From: Novosphingobium mathurense
Lineage (GTDB): Bacteria; Pseudomonadota; Alphaproteobacteria; Sphingomonadales; Sphingomonadaceae
Length of the DNA stretch: 64,000 bases
Assembly: GCF_900168325.1 (NCBI RefSeq)
Contig: NZ_FVZE01000002.1
Span: forward strand, 682,001 to 746,000
Direction: 5' to 3'
Part shown: positions 26,021-34,294 of the stretch, piece after piece
Position numbering within the stretch: position 1 is the first letter of the stretch
Layout of the letters: every line of letters starts with the position of its first letter
Notes under the pieces: generated by a model
The model's database searches: none
Told to the model about the DNA's origin: nothing
What the model saw: the letters and a program-made list of their open reading frames with translations, nothing else
Program-made: the position numbers and the translations under genes

Positions 26021-26701
26021 ATGGCCATTGCCGCCCAATTCGATGAAGTACCGGTCGATGCGGCCCGACCGCGCGCGCACAGGCGCAAGCTGCGGTTGGA
26101 AGCGCAAGGGGCGCTGGAGTCCGGTGCCGAGACCTCTGTCGTCATCCACAACCTCTCCGAATCGGGCATGCTCATGGAGAGCAGGACCGAGTTGGAGATC
26201 GGCGAGGCCATCGACCTCGATTTCCCCGAAGCTGGCCAGGTCCACGCAACGGTGGAGTGGGCCAGCGGCGCGCTCTACGGCTGCAGCTTCGACAAGCCGC
26301 TTTCCGCTTTCGCGCTGAGCGCGGCCCAGTTGCGCGGCGCGGTCGAGCCGGGCGCCGAGGCAGACGGCGCGGCCAAGGTTCAGGGCGTTGCCGCGATCGG
26401 CGGCGAAACGCTGGGCGAACGCCTGCATCGCCTGCGCAAGCTGCGCGGCATGACCCAGGGCGAACTCGCCGAAAAGCTGGGCGTCAGCAAACCGACCGTA
26501 TGGGCCTGGGAACAGGACCGTGCGCGCCCGATCGAGGATCGCATCGAGCCGATCGCCCAGGCTTTGGGCGTAACTGCGTCGGATCTCAAGCCGACTCGCA
26601 CGATCGTCGGCCTGCCAGAACTGATCGCCCGTTGCCGCAGCCAGATTGCCGAGGCGGTCGAGACGACTCCGGAAAAGATCAAGATCATGATCGAGCTGTG
26701 A
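26021..26701 (+). CDS. PilZ domain - XRE helix-turn-helix fusion protein
   Basis: This 226-residue protein has a PilZ-like N-terminal half (about 15-100; basic RAHRRKLR then NLSESGM, matching the RxxxR and [D/N]xSxxG c-di-GMP motifs) and an XRE-type helix-turn-helix at about 129-185 (LGERLHRLRKLRGMTQGELAEKLGVSKPTVWAWE). A perfect ribosome site (CAGGAGGT at 26006-26013) fixes the start. The fusion implies a transcription factor that reads c-di-GMP directly. It lies 272 bp before a PAS-GGDEF gene in the same direction. Confidence 0.82.
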   Translation: MAIAAQFDEVPVDAARPRAHRRKLRLEAQGALESGAETSVVIHNLSESGMLMESRTELEIGEAIDLDFPEAGQVHATVEWASGALYGCSFDKPLSAFALSAAQLRGAVEPGAEADGAAKVQGVAAIGGETLGERLHRLRKLRGMTQGELAEKLGVSKPTVWAWEQDRARPIEDRIEPIAQALGVTASDLKPTRTIVGLPELIARCRSQIAEAVETTPEKIKIMIEL

Positions 26702-26856
26702 CGCGCCATCTTTCCCAAGATTCAGAGGCTTGGAGGGGTGGGGCCCGGTAAGTCTTGTGCATAAAAGATGGTTAACCGGTCCAGCCCCGGAGAATCCCGC
26801 TTTTCCGTTCCGTTTTTCGATGTTAAATAACTGAATATTAAGGAAATATTTAGTTT

Positions 26857-26877
26857 CGTTAGGCAACAGGGCTAACG
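26857..26877. promoter_or_regulatory. Small inverted repeat upstream of the PAS-GGDEF gene
   Basis: CGTTAG (26857-26862) and CTAACG (26872-26877) form an inverted repeat with a 9-base gap, at the end of an AT-rich stretch that looks like a promoter. A GGGGC/GCCCC hairpin follows at about 26919-26931. Neither matches the known c-di-GMP riboswitch cores; function unknown. Confidence 0.3.
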
Positions 26878-26973
26878 CGACGGATGTTTCTGTCAGTTGT
26901 CGGACGGAAGTGTGCAGCGGGGCAATGCCCCCAAGTGCTTTCCGGTCCAGTAGGAAGCGAGAGTCCGGGGCTT

Positions 26974-27882
26974 ATGACGATGGGCATGAATTTCACGGTA
27001 CAGGAGACTTCGGCACTTTACGGGCTGCTGGCCGACAGCAGTTCCGACGTGATCCTGAAGACGGACCGTGAAGGCTTCATCGTCCATGCCTCGCCAGCGT
27101 TTGAGCGGCTTGGCTTCCGCATTCCCGGCTCGCTGATCTCGCCCAACCTGCTCGACATCGTCGAAAGCTCGCACCGCGACATCGTCAGCCGCGCGCTGAG
27201 CGATGCACTCGACGGGCGCGAGCCGGGGAAGTGGGTCGAATTCCCGGCTGTCACTGCAGACGAACGCCAGCACTGGTTCGAGATCCAGGCCCGCGCTTTG
27301 CGTGACGAAGGGGGTGAAATCTATGGTGCGCTCAGCATCATGCGCAGCATTGACGAGCGTCGCCAGCTCAAGGACCAGCTGTTCGCCGCAACCTATACCG
27401 ATCCGCTAACCGGCCTTACCAACCGCGCCGCCTTCATTTCGATGCTCGAGCACATGATCGAATCGAACATGGACGGGTGCCTGGCGCTGTTCAGCATCGA
27501 CTTCTTCCGCACCATCAACATGAAGTACGGCCAGTCGACCGGGGACGAGGTCCTGCAGGTCTTCGCCGAACTGCTTCGCGAGATGCTGCGGGCCGAGGAT
27601 ATCATTTCGCGGATCGGTTCGGAGCGCTTCGCCGTGCTCCTCCCGCGCACTTCGACCGAGCAGGCGCAGGCAATCTGCCACCGCGTGGTGACGACGCTGG
27701 CCGAACTGCGCCAGAAGGTGGGCGAAAGCCGCTTTGCCATCACCGCCAGTGCCAGCATCGCCCATATCGGCGACAATCTCGACCGGACCATCGAGCGTGC
27801 CGAGCTTGCGCTGTTCTGCGCCAAGGCGAAGGGGCGCAACCGCCTCGAACTGGAAAAGGAACGGCCGGTCGCCACGCACTGA
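26974..27882 (+). CDS. PAS - GGDEF domain protein with degenerate active site
   Basis: From ATG 26974 the protein has 302 residues: a PAS domain (about 12-130: LLADSSSDVILKTDREGFIVHASPAFERLGF) and a GGDEF domain (about 140-290: TDPLTGLTNRAAF). The signature GG[D/E]EF reads GSERF here, with Arg in place of the metal-binding acidic residue, and the INDxxGH motif is INMKYGQ. Diguanylate cyclase activity is therefore unlikely; the domain may bind GTP or act by protein contact. The start could also be 26884, but the long leader is not conserved-looking. Confidence 0.82.
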   Translation: MTMGMNFTVQETSALYGLLADSSSDVILKTDREGFIVHASPAFERLGFRIPGSLISPNLLDIVESSHRDIVSRALSDALDGREPGKWVEFPAVTADERQHWFEIQARALRDEGGEIYGALSIMRSIDERRQLKDQLFAATYTDPLTGLTNRAAFISMLEHMIESNMDGCLALFSIDFFRTINMKYGQSTGDEVLQVFAELLREMLRAEDIISRIGSERFAVLLPRTSTEQAQAICHRVVTTLAELRQKVGESRFAITASASIAHIGDNLDRTIERAELALFCAKAKGRNRLELEKERPVATH

Positions 27883-27900
27883 CCGTCCCGGACGGACGGA

Positions 27901-29001
27901 TCAGGCTTCCGGACCGGTTTCCGCTTTCTTCCCATTGCTTGCCTTGCTCTCGCGCATGGCCTCGATCAGGTCGCGCAAGGCTTCGTTCTGGCGCAAGTTG
28001 ATGTCGCGCTGCGGGAACGGGATCTCGATGCCGTGCTCGTGGAACAGGTGCCACAGGTTCTTGAGAACCGCCGAGCGCACGTTTCCGGTGCCTTCCTCGG
28101 GATCGGTGATCCAGCAGTGGATGATGAAATTGACCGAGCTGTCGCCGTAGGATTCCAGCCATGCGGTGGGCGGCGGTGCCGCCAGGATGCGCTTCACGCC
28201 GCGCGCCGCTTCCAGCATCAGTTCCTCGGCCTTCACGATATCGGCATTGTAAGAAATGCCGACCGGCACCTGGATGCGCACGTTCTTGGACGAGTAGGAC
28301 CAGTTCTCCACCTGATTGATCATCAGGTTCTCGTTGGGGATCAGGTATTCCTTCTGGTCGCGCGTCGTGAGCGAGACGGCGCGGATGCCGATGCGGCGGA
28401 TCTGGCCGAAGGTGGAATTGCCCGCCTGATCGGTAATGGCGATGACGTCGCCCGGTTTGATCGACTTGTCCATCAGCAGGATGATCCCGGCGATCAGGTT
28501 GCCGAAGGTCTTCTGGAGGCCGAAACCGATGGCCAGGCCGAAGGCGCCCGAGAAAACCGCGAAGGCGGTCAGGTCGATGCCTAGGACATCGATGCCCACG
28601 AGGATGGCAATGCCCCAGATGACGAGGCTGACCATCTTCTCGGCGAGGAGATGCTGGGTCGTGTCGAGCCGGCTCATGCGGCCTATGACCCTGGCGGCGA
28701 ACTTGCTGGCAGCCCAGGCGATCGTGATCACGAGGGCTAGGACCAGCATGACGACGATCAGGTCCCACACCGAAATGCGCGTGCCGCCAACCTGGACCGC
28801 GAGACTGTCCAGCGAGTTGATGATGTCGCCGATGGTGCCGCTTTTCGAAGCGACGGCGTTCTTGAGCCCTTCGGCACCGGCGATCGCCTGATCGTCCATC
28901 GGGGTGGGCGAGGGTGCGGGGATCAGTACGCCGGGATCGGTCGCGCCGGTCGAGTCGGCCAGAGGCGAGCCGGTCGCCGCGGGATCGAGCGGAGCGCTCA
29001 C
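27901..29001 (-). CDS. Mechanosensitive ion channel, MscS family
   Basis: This 366-residue inner-membrane protein has a Pro-rich N-terminus, three or four hydrophobic segments, the pore-lining helix pattern GAFGLAIGFGLQKTFGNLIAGI and the MscS beta domain (KPGDVIAI ... GQIRRIGIRAVSLTTRD ... IPNENLM). It releases osmolytes under hypo-osmotic shock. The GTG start overlaps the stop of the trans-sulfuration gene by 4 bases (GTGA), so it is co-translated with it, an unexpected pairing. A longer frame upstream is a shadow of that gene. Confidence 0.9.
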   Translation of the reverse strand: MSAPLDPAATGSPLADSTGATDPGVLIPAPSPTPMDDQAIAGAEGLKNAVASKSGTIGDIINSLDSLAVQVGGTRISVWDLIVVMLVLALVITIAWAASKFAARVIGRMSRLDTTQHLLAEKMVSLVIWGIAILVGIDVLGIDLTAFAVFSGAFGLAIGFGLQKTFGNLIAGIILLMDKSIKPGDVIAITDQAGNSTFGQIRRIGIRAVSLTTRDQKEYLIPNENLMINQVENWSYSSKNVRIQVPVGISYNADIVKAEELMLEAARGVKRILAAPPPTAWLESYGDSSVNFIIHCWITDPEEGTGNVRSAVLKNLWHLFHEHGIEIPFPQRDINLRQNEALRDLIEAMRESKASNGKKAETGPEA

Positions 29002-30218
29002 GATCCTTGCATCCGAGCGAGCGCCTGTTCGATGTCGGCGATGAGGTCGTCCGGGTCTTCCAGCCCGATCGACAGGCGCACGCCGTGGCAGTCCTGCGGA
29101 TCGCCGCCGCGCGGCGGCCAGGCCATGCAGGTGCGATAGTGCGCGGGCTCTATGGGAAGGGCGAGGCTTTCGTAGCCGCCCCAGGAATAGCCGATCCCGA
29201 ACAGCTCCAGTGCATCGATGAAGCGGTTGCGGCTTGCTCCGTCGCCGCCCCTGAAAGTGAAGCTGAACAGGCCGCAGCCGCCGGTGAAGTCGCGCTTCCA
29301 GAATTCGTGGCCGGTCGATCCGGGCAGCATCGGGCACAGGACCTGCGCGATCTCGGGGCGCTTTGACAGCCACTCGGCAATGGCGAGGGCAGAGGCGGTT
29401 TCCTGCCTGAGCCGCAAGTTGAGCGTGCGCAGGCCGCGCAGGGCCAGCGATGCGTCGTCGGGCGAGACGACGGTGCCCAGTTGCTGCGCGCGTTGGCGCA
29501 GTTTCGCGTAAAGCTCGGGCCCGGCGCTGGCGCTGCCCATCATCAGGTCGGAGTGGCCGCCGACATGCTTGGTGAGGGCCATGAGGGTGACGTCCACGCC
29601 CTTTTCGAGCGCGGCAAAGCCCAGCGGACTGGCCCATGTGTTGTCGAGTACGGACACCGCGCCCTTTTCGCGGGCGATGCGGGCGAGGGCGGGCACGTCG
29701 CACACTTCCATCGAGAGGCTGCCCGGCGCCTCGAGAAGGACCGCGCGCGTCTTCTCGCAGAACAGGGCCTCGTAGGCGGGCAGGTCGAGCGGGTCGAAGA
29801 AGCGGGTCTCGACGCCGAGATCATGGAGCAGGCCCTTGCCCATGGCCCGGCTCGGGTCATAGGCGTTGTCCGTCATCAGCAGGACGTCTCCGGGGCGCAG
29901 CAGGGTCAGCAGCACGCCGGCTATGGCCGCCACGCCCGATGGGTAAAGCACCGTTCCGGCGGCACCGGGCTCGATCTCGGTCAGCGCATCGCACAGGGCC
30001 CACTGCGTGGGTGCGCCGCGCCTGCCGTAGAAGAAGCGGCCGTCCTCGTTGCGGCGCGGCCCTTCCGCCAGGTCCTTCGTGCTGTCGTACAAGTGCGTAC
30101 TGGCCCGCCAGACCGGCGGATTGACCACCGCCCCGGTCCATTCCCTACGTCGGCCGGCTCCGACCAGCCTGGTGGCATGTGCCTTGTTTTTCAGCCCCGT
30201 TGTATCGCTCAAGATCAT
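28998..30218 (-). CDS. metC: PLP-dependent trans-sulfuration enzyme (cystathionine beta-lyase type)
   Basis: This 406-residue member of the Cys/Met metabolism PLP family has the YPSGVAAIAGVLL substrate loop, the SVLDNTWASPLGF aspartate segment and the PLP lysine in LMALTKHVGGHSD. The bulkier pattern and RNEDGRFFYGRRGAPT opening fit cystathionine beta-lyase (homocysteine from cystathionine) more than gamma-synthase, but the family is hard to split by eye. The start MILSDTTGLKNK at 30218 is chosen over an upstream frame that overlaps the neighbouring gene. Confidence 0.82.
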   Translation of the reverse strand: MILSDTTGLKNKAHATRLVGAGRRREWTGAVVNPPVWRASTHLYDSTKDLAEGPRRNEDGRFFYGRRGAPTQWALCDALTEIEPGAAGTVLYPSGVAAIAGVLLTLLRPGDVLLMTDNAYDPSRAMGKGLLHDLGVETRFFDPLDLPAYEALFCEKTRAVLLEAPGSLSMEVCDVPALARIAREKGAVSVLDNTWASPLGFAALEKGVDVTLMALTKHVGGHSDLMMGSASAGPELYAKLRQRAQQLGTVVSPDDASLALRGLRTLNLRLRQETASALAIAEWLSKRPEIAQVLCPMLPGSTGHEFWKRDFTGGCGLFSFTFRGGDGASRNRFIDALELFGIGYSWGGYESLALPIEPAHYRTCMAWPPRGGDPQDCHGVRLSIGLEDPDDLIADIEQALARMQGS

Positions 30219-30240
30219 CTCCGCTGTCGCGCGGAGAAGC

Positions 30241-31503
30241 CTAGCCCGCTGCGCGTTGGGGGTCGAGAGGCAAGGTCTCCGTTTGCAAGGGTATTTGCCG
30301 CGCGGCCTCGATTTCGCGGGCGGCAAGCGGCTCGAAGGTGCGCGGGCCGGTGTCAGTGCGCAAGGGTGACAGGCCGGCGCCGCCGCCCGGAATTCCGAGC
30401 GTGAAGACGCGGCGCAGCGCCAGTCCATCTGGCCCTGTCAGGCACAGGCGCACCAGCGGAACGAACAGCGCCGCGTCGCCCTGGCGCATGGCACGGATCT
30501 CGGAAAGCGGGAGCTGGATCTCGCCCTTGAGCTGCACGGGCTCGCCGGCCGCAAGGGCCTGGAGGTCATGACGCCGGGCCATGTCCTGCACTTGCGGTCC
30601 CAGCTGCTGCTCCGGTGACAACGAAGCGTGGGCGGAAATCATGTCGCCCGATACCGTGATCGGCCCGCGAGCCTCTTCGGCACTGAGCGTCAGGCGGTAC
30701 TGCAGCGTGGCGTAAAACAGCGAGAGCCGCATCGCGACCGGTTCGAGATCGACGGAAATCAGCGCAGGGCTGGCCTTGACGGTGGCAGGGGCCGGTTTGG
30801 GCGGTGCGACCGGTTTGGGCGGAGCCGGCGTGAAGGCAGGTTCGGGCAGCGGGCGCCTCGACGCGGAATCGAGCGGGCGCGCGGCCGGGGAGCTTTCGGC
30901 TTGCGCTTCGGCAACGGCTTCGCCGGTGTCTGCCCATTCCTCTTCCTGCGGACGGCGCCGACGCAGAAGGAACAGCGCCAGGGCAATCGCGGCGATGCCT
31001 GCGGGAAGGGTCCACCACCATGCGGGCCAGGACGGGTGCTCGGCCCCGGCAGTTTCAGGCTCGGTTGTCTGCCGCGTCGGGAGCAGCTCGGGCTGAGCAG
31101 CGGGCTCGACGGGGCCAGAGCTATCGCTTGCAGTCGGTTCCGGGGCCGGAGCTTGCGTCACAGGGCGCAGCGAAGGTGTGGTCGCCTTGGGCGGGGCAGG
31201 CTTGGCCGTCGTGCGGGCGGTGGGCTCGGCGGGTGGCGGCGGTGCCGCGGTGATCAGCGGAGCCGGCGTCGGCTTCGCCGCAGGCTTGGCCGATGGAGCG
31301 GGGCCGGGGGTGGACTCACCGGCTTCCGGCCGGAGGATGGGGTTCTGGGCGTCGACCGGCCCTTGCGGCGCAGGGGCGCTGGAGGTCGAGTCGGGTTCCG
31401 GCAGGCTCCATGAGCCGATCGCCTGGGCATGGCCTATGGCAGGCGAGCCTGCGATCAGCAGCGCCAGAGTGATGCGAGTGTGAGTCCCGTTCAAGCCCCT
31501 CAT
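30241..31503 (-). CDS. Proline-rich single-span membrane protein, unknown function
   Basis: This 420-residue protein starts with a signal-like hydrophobic stretch (about 11-25, ending HAQA), then a low-complexity Pro/Ala/Thr region (about 35-150), one strong membrane helix (WWWTLPAGIAAIALALFLL, about 167-185) followed by RRRR, a second Pro-rich linker, and a folded C-terminal domain (about 245-400) rich in strands. The Pro-rich part could span the periplasm. It lies 22 bp before metC on the same strand, so the genes may share a transcript. I do not recognise the family. Confidence 0.7.
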   Translation of the reverse strand: MRGLNGTHTRITLALLIAGSPAIGHAQAIGSWSLPEPDSTSSAPAPQGPVDAQNPILRPEAGESTPGPAPSAKPAAKPTPAPLITAAPPPPAEPTARTTAKPAPPKATTPSLRPVTQAPAPEPTASDSSGPVEPAAQPELLPTRQTTEPETAGAEHPSWPAWWWTLPAGIAAIALALFLLRRRRPQEEEWADTGEAVAEAQAESSPAARPLDSASRRPLPEPAFTPAPPKPVAPPKPAPATVKASPALISVDLEPVAMRLSLFYATLQYRLTLSAEEARGPITVSGDMISAHASLSPEQQLGPQVQDMARRHDLQALAAGEPVQLKGEIQLPLSEIRAMRQGDAALFVPLVRLCLTGPDGLALRRVFTLGIPGGGAGLSPLRTDTGPRTFEPLAAREIEAARQIPLQTETLPLDPQRAAG

Positions 31504-31657
31504 GCGCGAGCCATCACAGCAAGTCCGCTGAACCGAAAGTTAATGCGCGCGCTCTGCGCGCCGAGCCGTTCCGACCTGCCGCCAAACCGGCTGCGTTTGC
31601 TCCCGAGGATGGCACATCATGCTTGTCATCGCGGCGCGTTCGCGTCATGGCCGAGGC

Positions 31658-32119
31658 ATGAGCGAAACACCCGCGAACCCCCTTCACCTTGGCCAGCAGA
31701 GCGCGCTTCCCGCGTCCCCGACCGAAGCGGTGCTGGACTATGTGCCCAATCCGCGCGCCGGTTCCCTGTACATGGTCCGCTTTGCCGCGCCGGAGTTCAC
31801 CTCGTTGTGCCCGGTCACCGGCCAGCCCGACTTCGCGCATCTCGTGATCGACTATGCGCCGGGCGAGACCATCGTGGAATCGAAGAGCCTCAAGCTTTTC
31901 CTCGGCTCCTTCCGCAATCACAGCGGCTTTCACGAGGACGTCACGGTCGGCATTGGCCAGCGCCTGTTCGACGAGATGAAGCCACGTTGGCTGCGCATCG
32001 GCGGCTACTGGTATCCGCGTGGGGGCATCCCCATCGATGTGTTCTGGCAGTCGGGCCCGGTTCCCGAAGGGCTCTGGGTCCCGGATCAGGGCGTGCAGAG
32101 CTACCGCGGACGCGGTTAA
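31658..32119 (+). CDS. queF: preQ0 reductase (NADPH-dependent 7-cyano-7-deazaguanine reductase), short form
   Basis: QueF reduces preQ0 to preQ1 in queuosine synthesis. The 153-residue length fits the unimodular (type I) enzyme. The catalytic Cys is in [14 protein letters not shown], and the QueF motif [15 protein letters not shown] is complete, followed by the conserved FHED. ATG 31658 (MSETPANP) is preferred to the upstream 31619, which adds a poorly conserved basic leader. No other queuosine gene lies nearby. Confidence 0.95.
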   Translation: MSETPANPLHLGQQSALPASPTEAVLDYVPNPRAGSLYMVRFAAPEFTSLCPVTGQPDFAHLVIDYAPGETIVESKSLKLFLGSFRNHSGFHEDVTVGIGQRLFDEMKPRWLRIGGYWYPRGGIPIDVFWQSGPVPEGLWVPDQGVQSYRGRG

Positions 32120-32388
32120 AGGCCTGCAGAAGCGAAATTCACGCCGTTGACGCGGCGCAGGTCGACCGTGCCGGAGCCCAGCATCGAAAGCTGCCGGCTC
32201 GACAGGCATTGCGCATAAACCGTGGGGAACTCGGCACGCATGGCGGCATCGCTGCCCAGCGCATCGTCGAGCTTTGCCGTGCATTGGGCGCGGGTCTGAT
32301 AGGTTTCCACCGGCATGCGGAGGCGTTCGCAGGCGCTCCCGTCGTCACTGCAGCCGAACAGGGCCAGGGCGATCAGTGTAGCACTCAT
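32116..32388 (-). CDS. Small lipoprotein, unknown function
   Basis: From ATG 32388 (AAAGGAGA just upstream) this 90-residue protein begins [17 protein letters not shown], a short signal peptide ending in a lipobox-like ALFGC, followed by a small folded domain with two further cysteines (ACERLRM and TAKLD / AQCLSS). It overlaps the queF stop region by 4 bases on the opposite strand. Function unknown. Confidence 0.65.
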   Translation of the reverse strand: MSATLIALALFGCSDDGSACERLRMPVETYQTRAQCTAKLDDALGSDAAMRAEFPTVYAQCLSSRQLSMLGSGTVDLRRVNGVNFASAGL

Positions 32389-32713
32389 GCATATGTCTCC
32401 TTTCACCAAGAACAACGGAGCGGATGCGTAAAAGTATCCCGGTCGGCCCAAGAAAAATTGTCGTCCCCGAAAAAGCATTGTCGTTCAGGACGTTGGTTCC
32501 GGGGGTGCATTGCAACTTGCAGCACGCATCCTGTTTGTAGGCGGAAACTGCGGTTCGCGATGTGCGCAACACCCCATGGTTGCGCGTGAGAAATGCCACA
32601 GTCCGCAACGGCATTGTGCGGCCACAACTTCGATGGCCCGGACCGCGGATTTTTTCCTTTCTATGCAATAGGCACTGGAACCCGGCGCGCGGCTGCGCGT
32701 AAGAAGGCGGCAC
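32389..32713. other. Divergent intergenic region
   Basis: This 325-bp stretch separates the small lipoprotein gene from the GNAT-nitrilase gene. It holds an inverted repeat GCGCAAC (32564-32570) / GTTGCGC (32579-32585), a possible operator, and ATTGTCGT appears twice about 25 bases apart near 32458 and 32480. Promoters for both flanking genes are expected; no gene is visible. Confidence 0.4.
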
Positions 32714-34279
32714 ATGGATCACACCAAAGCCAAACTCATCATTCGCCCTGCGACGGTTGCCGATGCCCCGGCCATCGCGCGGTTGTCCATCAAGGTCTAT
32801 GGCAAGGCCGATTCCTTCACCCGCGCGGAAATCCGCGGCCAGCTCATCAACTTTCCCGAAGGCCAGTTCGTCGCTGAGTACGAGGGCAAGATCGTCGGCC
32901 ACTGCGCGACGATGATCGTCAGCGCGGAACTCGCATTCAAGCCACATACCTGGGAAGAGATCAGCAATGGCGGCTATGGCCGCCCGCCGGCCGTCGATGG
33001 CGATGTCCTCTACGGCTTCGAGGTCTGCGTCGATCCCGATTTCCGCCGACTGCGCATCGGCCAGCGCCTGTATCGCAAGCGCAAGGAACTCTGCCAGCAT
33101 TTCGAGCTGAAGGGCATCGCCTTTGCCGGTCGCATGCCCGGCTACGCCCGCCGTCGGCGCCAGTATCCCAATCCGGCCGACTACGTGCAGGCCGTGCGCG
33201 ACAAGAAGGTGCGCGACCAGGTCATCCTGTTCCAGATGAACGAGGGGTACGAGCCGCGCGGGATCATGCCGGACTACATTCCGAACGACAAGGAATCCGG
33301 CGGCTACGCGGTCCTGATGTACTGGACCAATCCGCTTGCCCCGCGCGATACCGGCAAGGCCGTGCCAGGCCTGAAGGAACGGGTGCCCAGCTCGGTGCGC
33401 GTGGCGACCGTCCAGTTCATGATGCGCAAGATCGAGACGATCGACCAGTTCGAGGAACAGGTCGAGTACTGGGTCGACGTTGCATCGGACTACGAATCCG
33501 ACTTCGTGGTCTTCCCCGAACTGTTCACGCTCGAACTCCTCTCCATCGAGGAGAAGAAGCTGCAGCCGGCGCAGGCAATCGAGAAAGTCGCTACCTATAC
33601 CGACCGCTTCGTCGAGTTCATGTCGCGCATGGCGGTGAGCTACAACGTCAACATCATCGGCGGTTCGCACCCGACCAAGGTGAAGCGCGAAGGCGGCGGC
33701 AGCGAGATCCGCAACATCGGCTATACCTTCCTGCGCGACGGCGCCGTGCATCAATCGGAAAAGCTCCATCCCACGCCCTCGGAGCGCAGGTGGTGGAACA
33801 TCCAGGGCGGCTATGGCGCCAACGTGATCCCGACCGACTGCGGACCGATCGGGGTGATGATCTGCTACGACAGCGAATTCCCTGAACTGGCGCGCCACCT
33901 CGTCAACCAGGGTGCGCTGATGCTGTTCGTGCCGTTCTGCACCGATGAGCGGCGCGGCTTCCTGCGCGCACACTATTGCTGTCAGGCGCGTGCGGTGGAG
34001 AACCAGGTCTACGTCATTACCTCGGGCGTCGTCGGCAACCTGCCGAACGTCGAGAACATGGATGTCCACTATGCCGAAAGCGCAATCCTGACGCCGTCGG
34101 ATTTCCCGTTCTCGCGCGATGGTGTGGCTGCCCATGCCCCGGCCAATACCGAGACCATTGCCATTGCCGATCTATCGCTCGATTCCCTGCTGACGGCGCG
34201 TCAGTCGGGAACCGTCCAGAACCTGCGCGACCGTCGCTTCGACCTTTACCGGGTCGAATGGACGCAGCAGCAGGCCTGA
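32714..34279 (+). CDS. Bifunctional GNAT acetyltransferase - carbon-nitrogen hydrolase
   Basis: This 521-residue protein joins an N-terminal GNAT domain (about 7-190; acetyl-CoA loop near DPDFRRLRIGQRLYRKR) and a C-terminal nitrilase-superfamily domain (about 230-510). The Glu-Lys-Cys triad is visible: Glu about 269 in VFPELFT, Lys about 350 in SEKLHPTPSE, Cys about 384 in MICYDSEFPE. The fusion is a recognised but poorly characterised family, perhaps acylating and hydrolysing amides. The next gene, an SLC13-type permease, starts 15 bp later and may move the substrate or product. Confidence 0.92.
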   Translation: MDHTKAKLIIRPATVADAPAIARLSIKVYGKADSFTRAEIRGQLINFPEGQFVAEYEGKIVGHCATMIVSAELAFKPHTWEEISNGGYGRPPAVDGDVLYGFEVCVDPDFRRLRIGQRLYRKRKELCQHFELKGIAFAGRMPGYARRRRQYPNPADYVQAVRDKKVRDQVILFQMNEGYEPRGIMPDYIPNDKESGGYAVLMYWTNPLAPRDTGKAVPGLKERVPSSVRVATVQFMMRKIETIDQFEEQVEYWVDVASDYESDFVVFPELFTLELLSIEEKKLQPAQAIEKVATYTDRFVEFMSRMAVSYNVNIIGGSHPTKVKREGGGSEIRNIGYTFLRDGAVHQSEKLHPTPSERRWWNIQGGYGANVIPTDCGPIGVMICYDSEFPELARHLVNQGALMLFVPFCTDERRGFLRAHYCCQARAVENQVYVITSGVVGNLPNVENMDVHYAESAILTPSDFPFSRDGVAAHAPANTETIAIADLSLDSLLTARQSGTVQNLRDRRFDLYRVEWTQQQA

Positions 34280-34294
34280 GGCCGGGAAACCGCC

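Noticed and set aside
26702..26973. Possible c-di-GMP riboswitch before the PAS-GGDEF gene
   Set aside because: Inverted repeats are present but the conserved core of the known c-di-GMP riboswitch classes is not seen.
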